A stretch of 64,000 nucleotides of DNA, from contig NW_026570334.1 in assembly GCF_019649055.1 (NCBI RefSeq), positions 310,001 to 374,000 on the forward strand. The letters run 5' to 3'. Both the position numbers and the translations under genes were made by a program. A model generated the notes under the pieces. The model did not search any database. It saw only the letters and a program-made list of their open reading frames with translations, and had not been told where the DNA came from. Shown piece by piece: positions 57,557 to 64,000 of the stretch (position 1 is the first letter of the stretch; the number at the start of each line of letters is the position of its first letter). Origin of the DNA: Paramacrobiotus metropolitanus (lineage: Eukaryota > Tardigrada > Eutardigrada > Parachela > Macrobiotidae).

Positions 57557-59932
57557 CATGCAGCAATATGTGGCTCCACCAAATAAGAAAAAAACATATA
57601 CCATCGAATTCCGCTTGACCATCACTTCCATTTTTTAATAACATGTTTTCCATTCTTAATGAACACCGCTTTGCAGCCGCCACAATGCGCAGCCTCAAGC
57701 ATTATCCAGCTTGGAATTATTCCAACTGGGAACTTATAATAATCACGCCACATGAATGCAGAAGAAGGTTATCTAAAGTGGTTACGTCCCTTCTTGTTAG
57801 TCATAGTTAACGCTTTCGAGCTCTCGGTGTAAACGTATTGCCGCTTGACGGATGCCGGGGCAAGTAGTCTACTACGCCGCGCGATGTCCGTACGGTGCAC
57901 TGACGACGAAAGGCAACCGCAGGTCGCTGGGCAGTTCAACACGAGCCGCGCCGGACACCCCCAAACGGAACGCAACCCCCAACCCGGAGCGGAAGAAAGG
58001 CCCAAATGACCGAACTGAAAAATATGCGAATACGAGAGATCATATTCAGACAAACGGACAATTTGTACTGCTGCATATGATTTTGGACAATTGACAAACT
58101 TACGGTTGTAACGGACAGGGTGGGTGCTAATTGCGAATTCAGGAAGGATCCGAAGTTAGGTGCAGAATGCGAATACATATGACTGATATGAGGCGTGGGA
58201 ATCGGTGGGATCGCAACGGTGTATGTAGGAGATGTAGAGCCGAATGCGGGTAAAGTCAAGGGCATTCATGTCCGGAAGACGGGTGAGCATTCGTTAAGGG
58301 ACTTGAGGCTAAACTGATTCCATGGAGTACGTACGTGGGAAATGAGCATTGACATGGAAGAAAGCAAATGATTAGGCATGAATACAAGTTGGCACTAGCA
58401 TGGAAATGATTAATAGAGTTTAAGTATTTATTCATTGTTATAATTACTGGAATTGTACAAGCAGATTGAAGCAATTAAACAAAAATACCGCCTATCATAA
58501 AAGCGATTGCAGATACGTAGAGTTAGTATCGTACGTATCTGTAGAGTAGAGTTAGTATTAGAGATAATAGCGCAGTATACATAATCGTAGTAGAGTTAGT
58601 ATTAGAGATGATATTAGATGATTACTAGTATTAGAAACAGAAACGGCATCAACCGGTTGAAGAAGTCTCTGTAACAGACAACGGCTCATAAAACGCTTCC
58701 AACGCTAATTATGCGAAATTTAACGTTTACCTAAGCAATCTGTTGGTTTCGATATACTAGTAGTATTATATACAAAAACAAAATTAAAACTTGATAAGCA
58801 GCCTGCTGTTGGTGGCCTTTTGATATGGTGATGTGCAATAGTAGGGTACGCGGTTACTGTAATCTCCATAAGAGGTTTGATTTTATACTTATGAAAAATT
58901 TATGCAAATGTCCCACTGCATCAGAGAGCACTCATCAGGCGAAAACAAAAGGTCAGCATGTAAATTATGGCTTAAGAATAAACCGTCTCAGGCATATACC
59001 CTTGCCAACAATGGTACGGTCTTAATGATTAAAGTTATCGATTAACTGGATGAGTACTTATTATGAAAAATATTCTCACCGAAGAATCAGAGCATCAATG
59101 CAGCATTTGAATTGTTCGTTAAAAAAATGGTTCATAAAAACGCATATCAGTAAGATTTTTGAGAGTGATGGCCTTATGTGTAAAGTATCCTTTACTTTTT
59201 ACTGAAACGGTTAGCTTTAACGAGGGTATATAAAGTAAGCTGAATTAAAGAAAGCTGCGGCTGGTAATAGTAATTGTATCAATAAACTAAAATAAAATAT
59301 AAAAGTTAGTTAGTTACGCGCGAAATTTTTACGAAGTCTCAATGTTCAGTTGTTTTTGCGATGAATACTGAGCACTTGCGTTACACATCGAACCCCTCTC
59401 CGATTTATGCGTGCCTCGTTGCTAAGTACAGTACTACGAGAGCTCTGCGTTAACGACATTTAATGCTTTCAGCATTAAATGGCTTTAATGGTATAACACT
59501 CCCTTCCGGTCCGCTTGTGGTCAAAACTGCGTTAATTAAAAAAAGGGCTGTGGCCGGCAAAACGGTCCCACATTTACTTGTATAAACAATGTTTAAATTA
59601 TCGCCGCTATTAGGCAAAAAACTGAATTTACAGAATTCGTTACTTTAGGCCGTAACATTCAGAAGGTAGCGGTCAGTCCAAGTAAAACGAAAAGAACAAT
59701 ATAGCGCTTAAACAGTATAGTTACCACGATGTTGTGGCTGCACAATTCTCTCCGCTGGTCTGAACGCGAAAGGTAGAACCTACATACAAGACAGCCATCG
59801 GTTACTAAAGAAATGTAGTGTAGCTATATTTTAGACATAAATTTATTTGGTATGGTTTGCGCTCTCACATATATTGTATAGTGTTGATGACAATAATCGA
59901 TATTAATCAGATTACTTGCTGAAAAATGCTTG
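57557..59932. other. Gene-free stretch
   Basis: It contains a locally GC-rich piece (57840-57990) with an 80-codon plus-strand frame lacking any motif, and a degenerate tandem of AGAGTTAGTATTAGAGA-like units (about 58515-58630). No gene recognised. Confidence 0.5.
58515..58630 (+). repeat. AGAGTTAGTATTAGAGA tandem
   Basis: TAGAGTTAGTAT occurs four times within about 115 bases, the last two followed by TAGAGAT. Simple-sequence origin likely. Confidence 0.6.
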
Positions 59933-62009
59933 TTACTTCTTTACTTGTGCCTGAAACTGCAAATCAATCCGCTGCATCCTGCCTTTAAGTGAGTTAGCAG
60001 TTGTATTCTTTATCACAACTGCAATAAGGACGGCAAGGTCCCCAACGACTGCATGGTTCAGGGTCACAATAATAATCCCAGCGGTCTTCCTCTCCTGCGC
60101 CACGATGCGTCTTCTTTCATATTTTGGACGATTCGCCGCAATGTTCGCCAGGCAAGCAATCAACTCTTCGTACGACTTCACCACACAACTGGTCACAATA
60201 TAAGGAGCCGGAACCGACCAATCGCCACTGCTTTCACACGCGAACGAACACTCCTTAATTACCACGGCTTTTGCCACGCGGAAGAGATCTTTCAGTGCAG
60301 CGAATACGTCGTTCAAGTCAGTCAAATCGTACTTATAAGATTTCACGCTGATTTTACATTTAACCAAGACAACAGTTTCCATCTGATTATGGTTGAACTT
60401 GGGATTTCCGGTCAACACATTCTGGATTTCCAGCCAGTCCACGGCATCCAGTCGCAATAACAGCGTGGACCGATTGATCCGGTTTGCAATTTTTCGCGAT
60501 AAATACTTGACGCTTTCCCCTCCAGCGTCCCGAACATTGTCAGATGCCGACTGGAAAAGAAAGCTGCACCCAGGACAGCCCGATCCGGAAAGGCGTTGTA
60601 AATAGATGTTTTTCCGAAACGATTCATGGTGTAAAATATCATCCCATCTGTTGCAAACCCTGAAAAAATATCAATATCGAAATAAAGTTGGCACAGGCAC
60701 ATGATAAAACTTTTAATCAGGAACTTACTGTCGCAAGAGAGACTGAGTCAGCGAATCCACATAGCCGAATATCTCGACAACAACGTCCACGCAAAGTACG
60801 CCGTCGCTGTTAAAGAAGTGAAATGTGTAGAACATAATATATAAGTAAATAAGCTTCCAATAGGTGTTTTGTGGATGGTGTGCATTCGTTGGTTGTACCT
60901 TTTACTGTATACCTTTATTAATCTTTCTTACGAATAATTTCTGCGCGGTAGATTAGCCCTATGTACAGCGCAACGTCATACTCAAACCGGCTAACTGCCG
61001 CAAGTACGGGGATCGGTTTGCCATATCTCCGACTGACCTCTATAATTACTTCGTACTCGTATGTCTGCGCTTTTTCTTAGAAAGGGGCTGATTTTATAAT
61101 ATGATAGTTTTTCGCTTGCTACTGTTAAATTCGCTAAATAACACGATAACGCGGGTCGGTAGTTTGAAATTCAACTTTCTTACCGCTGTCCGCGGGAGTA
61201 TAATCACACGCTCCGACATCCCCTGATGACATGCATTCCATAATTTCCATTCCATCAAGACACACTTTTCGTACGCTCTCGTCCTGATCGTCTTCCACCA
61301 GGTCCTCTGTCCAGCGCTCCCAAAACGGCAGACCAATGATATTTGTAAACGCCTTTCTATTTACTTGCTGGGAGCCCGTACTACCGAATGCTGTACCCAT
61401 CAACGTTATAGTATCATCCTGCCGGTTAACCGTCACACAACTGACAGCAAACTTTTTAGACCGCCGGCTAAATACATTTTCCAGCAGGGTTGCGCCATAC
61501 TCGTCTCTCTCCGCGGGATCCACCTTGAAAAAGGTCGCGGACGTGACGGGACGCGTAGTGAAAACATTGTCTGTTGACGCCCATCCGTAATTATTATGCT
61601 GAAATGTACGCACAGCCGGCACAATCTCCCATTGTTTTTGACCGTTGCGTTCGATTTCCGCGCTAATGTACGAGCGATGCGTAGCACTCGTATTCGTAAA
61701 CTCCAGGAAAAAGCTTTTCGCGCGCTGCCATTTGAAAGGTTCCTTTTCGTCCGATCGAACAGCGACATACAATGTAGAACGTGGATTTATCAACGCTAGA
61801 GGGGAGTACTCATTCCGCTGACGGCCGGAGGGCTTTGAGATGGGCGGCAAAAAGATTCTGTCGAACGGTATCCATTGAGCGGGATACTGGGGAATGTCGA
61901 AATTGATCAGGTAGCCAGCTTCATTAACATCCTGCACTTGGCCCCACAGCCACTCAGTGACATCTTTGATGATAACGCTGTTATTGACGTTGATTACAAA
62001 AGGTGGCAT
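59933..62009 (-). pseudogene. Tudor/SH3-like plus F-box protein, copy 2 (two frame problems)
   Basis: Exon 1 (61184-62009) starts MPPFVINVNNSVIIKDV, keeps WLWGQVQDV and AQWIPFDRIFLPP, and ends in phase 1 at GGTAAGA. Exon 2 (60729-60806) encodes VVVEIFGYVDSLTQSLLRQ, the F-box, but is four bases shorter than in copy 1 and does not join exon 1 in frame. Exon 3 (59933-60659) begins VCNRWDDIL and keeps the leucine-rich-like region (VAKAVVIKECSF). Near 60105 the homology to the Cys-rich end of copy 1 moves to another frame (EEDRWDYYCDPEPC), whose stop is at 59994-59996. Exon 1 alone is intact and could still give a 291-residue product. Probably a recent pseudogene, or two independent genes with unknown 5' exon for the second. 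Confidence 0.6.
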
Positions 62010-64000
62010 TTTTCACTGTCAGATCGATCAAAATATTAAATGCACGATATTCCTAATCTTAATGGTGTATGGAATAATCATAAAATGCAACGTGTGCGCC
62101 TCGGCAGCCACATATACATGTAGACATGCAAGTGATGCAACTATGAAGACCCTCCAAATGATTGATTAACAACCCAAAGCACGTAGTCTGTCAGAAATTT
62201 CGAAGCCTGAACAGAGTAGTGCACAGAAGATCCTTATTCATTTGAGAGTTCTTCTCTGCAACTTGAGCTTACTGGTCGCCCAGCTGGTACTGCATAGCCT
62301 TTTTTTCCAGGTATGTGCCTTCGATTGATTGCGTGTCTGACAACAGTGCGCAGCAGCCGGACTTCAGGAAGGCGCAAGATTAACTTCTTCATAAAAATGG
62401 GTCATGGTTATTGCAATGCCGAAAGGCCCAGACTGCAGAGCATTGCAGTTCAGAGACGAATCTGTAAGACACTGTTTACCATTTTTCAGACCTCGGTGAT
62501 GAAAACTGGGAGGACTCTCCGAAAACAGACAGCGAAATGGCTATTACTGCGAGAGTCAGAAAAAAACGTTTCTATCTGTTAGAAGTTTTGCACAACTGAA
62601 GATGCGTGAAAATTCAACGAACGCAAAATGATAAGGAATAGAGAGGTAACTGCAGTTCATGATGGTGTGTAAACGAAATGGCCCAACCTCAGCGCAGAAT
62701 AAACATCCCAGTGTTGCCAGCCTTAACGGTATACTTGTAAGCCAGTTTATGGTTAAGTTCAATAAGTCTAAGGTAAATGCTGACTGGCGCGAAGTTTGTG
62801 CAATTGCGTAAAAATCGGATCACCGATTTTACAGATGCTGTTAATAAATTTGTCTTTAACTTTTTACGCATGCGGTATTTCGGACTCAGGAATTTAGCAT
62901 TGCGCATTCAACATGTTGCTAGGCGCAGATAAGAAAATCGGCCACTATGTGCACACTTCACCATATGCCGGCTAATTTGATCTACAGTAGCTATGTTACT
63001 ATGTATGTAAATAGAACCGAAAGGTCATGCTTACTTTCTAGGCTGCAGCCAAAAAAAGATTGATGAAAACTGGGAGGATGAACTGGGAGGAAAATTGAGA
63101 TTGAGGGAGGATGAAAGCTTTGTTTTCGCCTGTCTCTGCGACGTTCTTTGCGCTCCTCCAGAAAAACTAAATATGTAATCCATAATGTAATCATAGCTAA
63201 TGTGGCTTTTACGTTGGTGTACCCCATAATCACAATCTACCCCCGTTTATTATGGACGCACCTTTTCACACCCTGTTTATTATTGTTACCCCCCTTTTGT
63301 GTTGCATGTAGCGGCTGTGTATTCTTTACTAATACGACATCTCGCTAGCGAGCCAAACAAACAACACTAGACAACAATCACTAAAACAACAAAAGACAAT
63401 TGGTATGCCTTTGCTACGGCGCATTATCCATAATCACAGAACAACAATATTATGCACGAGATATTCTACTGTCGCACGTCACTGTGCCACCACGTACAGC
63501 CATACCACTACACTTTTTTATTAAGTAAATATTGATAGTGCAGCTTAACAGAAAATTGTTTGATGTGTAAATGATTTCAGTAGGTCAAGCTTTCTGCATG
63601 TAGGAACTATATACCGCGATGCCGCTCAGCTAGCTGGATCTGCAAACGCGGTTAATTTTCTTGGGTTCCGCTTATTTGTTGGCATGTACATATGAAAATA
63701 CCGAAAACAGCACTATTGAAAGGTTTTCACCAATGGCCACTAGTTTGAGTTTTATCGGTATCTGCTTCTTTACTGTCTGCACTGCCGACCGGTAACATCT
63801 ACCTGAAGTGAAATGCGGGAGGATTTTACGTGCCTTGAAGGTGACGGGAGCCAGTAATGGATTGCGCGTTTCGATTATTACCTATATCATGTTGTTGTTA
63901 ATAACTTTTTTATTGTTAATAGCTTTTTTTCTCGAGCAAATCATGGAACGCTATCATGGAGGAATCCTGTTGTCTCATCTGTTGTAGCATAGCGGTAGTC
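62010..64000. other. Gene-free stretch
   Basis: Only short frames. GATGAAAACTGGGAGGA occurs at about 62500 and 63062, with related GGGAGGA units following the latter. No exon or element end recognised. Confidence 0.5.

Noticed and set aside
57852-58094. 80-codon GC-rich frame
   Set aside because: No motif or paralogue; short and in one copy only.
1-64000. CRISPR arrays, rRNA genes, functional tRNA genes
   Set aside because: No regularly spaced identical repeats with unique spacers, no rRNA-like conserved blocks and no complete A-box/B-box pair were found; the tRNA-like DNA at 17682-17788 belongs to a retroelement.

Overview
The window is nuclear DNA from an invertebrate animal. Protein genes carry short GT-AG introns, the intergenic DNA is moderately AT-rich and full of small DNA transposons, and a nuclear copy of mitochondrial ND5 reads through only if AGA is Ser and TGA is Trp (the invertebrate mitochondrial code). 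A tardigrade or a related small ecdysozoan is my best guess. It is inferred from gene style and family content, not from a diagnostic gene.

Left third (1-13.4 kb). Three members of one lineage-specific family of single-exon, rhodopsin-like seven-helix receptors lie here: 3449-4511 (+), 7840-8842 (-) and 12420-13361 (+). Each is broken by one lesion. Between the last two sits a two-exon gene for a secreted protein with 20 cysteines (10176-11364).

Middle (13.9-36.9 kb). This is a tandem segmental duplication. Block A (about 13.9-26.9 kb) and block B (about 27.1-36.85 kb) each carry, in the same order, a small three-exon secreted basic peptide gene (-), a secreted double-psi beta-barrel (expansin/EG45-like) gene (+) and an intact receptor gene (-). 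Block A has since received a hAT-type insertion in a peptide-gene intron, a foldback element with an LTR element nested in it, a third barrel gene beside a gag fragment, and repeat arrays. Block B has received the ND5 copy and other insertions, and its peptide gene is broken.

Gene-poor stretch (36.9-49 kb). It holds a repeat composite, a TA-flanked transposon inserted into another copy of itself, a satellite of about 100 bp units, a foldback MITE and a third, heavily degraded copy of the block's receptor gene (47.3-48.4 kb).

Right end (49.5-64 kb). Two tandem paralogues on the minus strand encode an unusual protein: an N-terminal Tudor/SH3-like module, then an F-box and a leucine-rich-like C-terminus. 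The first (49513-51858) is open across three exons. The second (59933-62009) has two frame problems. Between them lies a Mutator-like transposon with inverted repeats of about 330 bp and a decayed transposase gene. The last 2 kb shows no gene.

Overall this looks like a fast-evolving accessory region in which secreted proteins and chemoreceptor-like receptors multiply and decay by local duplication. No operons, CRISPR arrays or rRNA genes were seen, and no functional tRNA gene.
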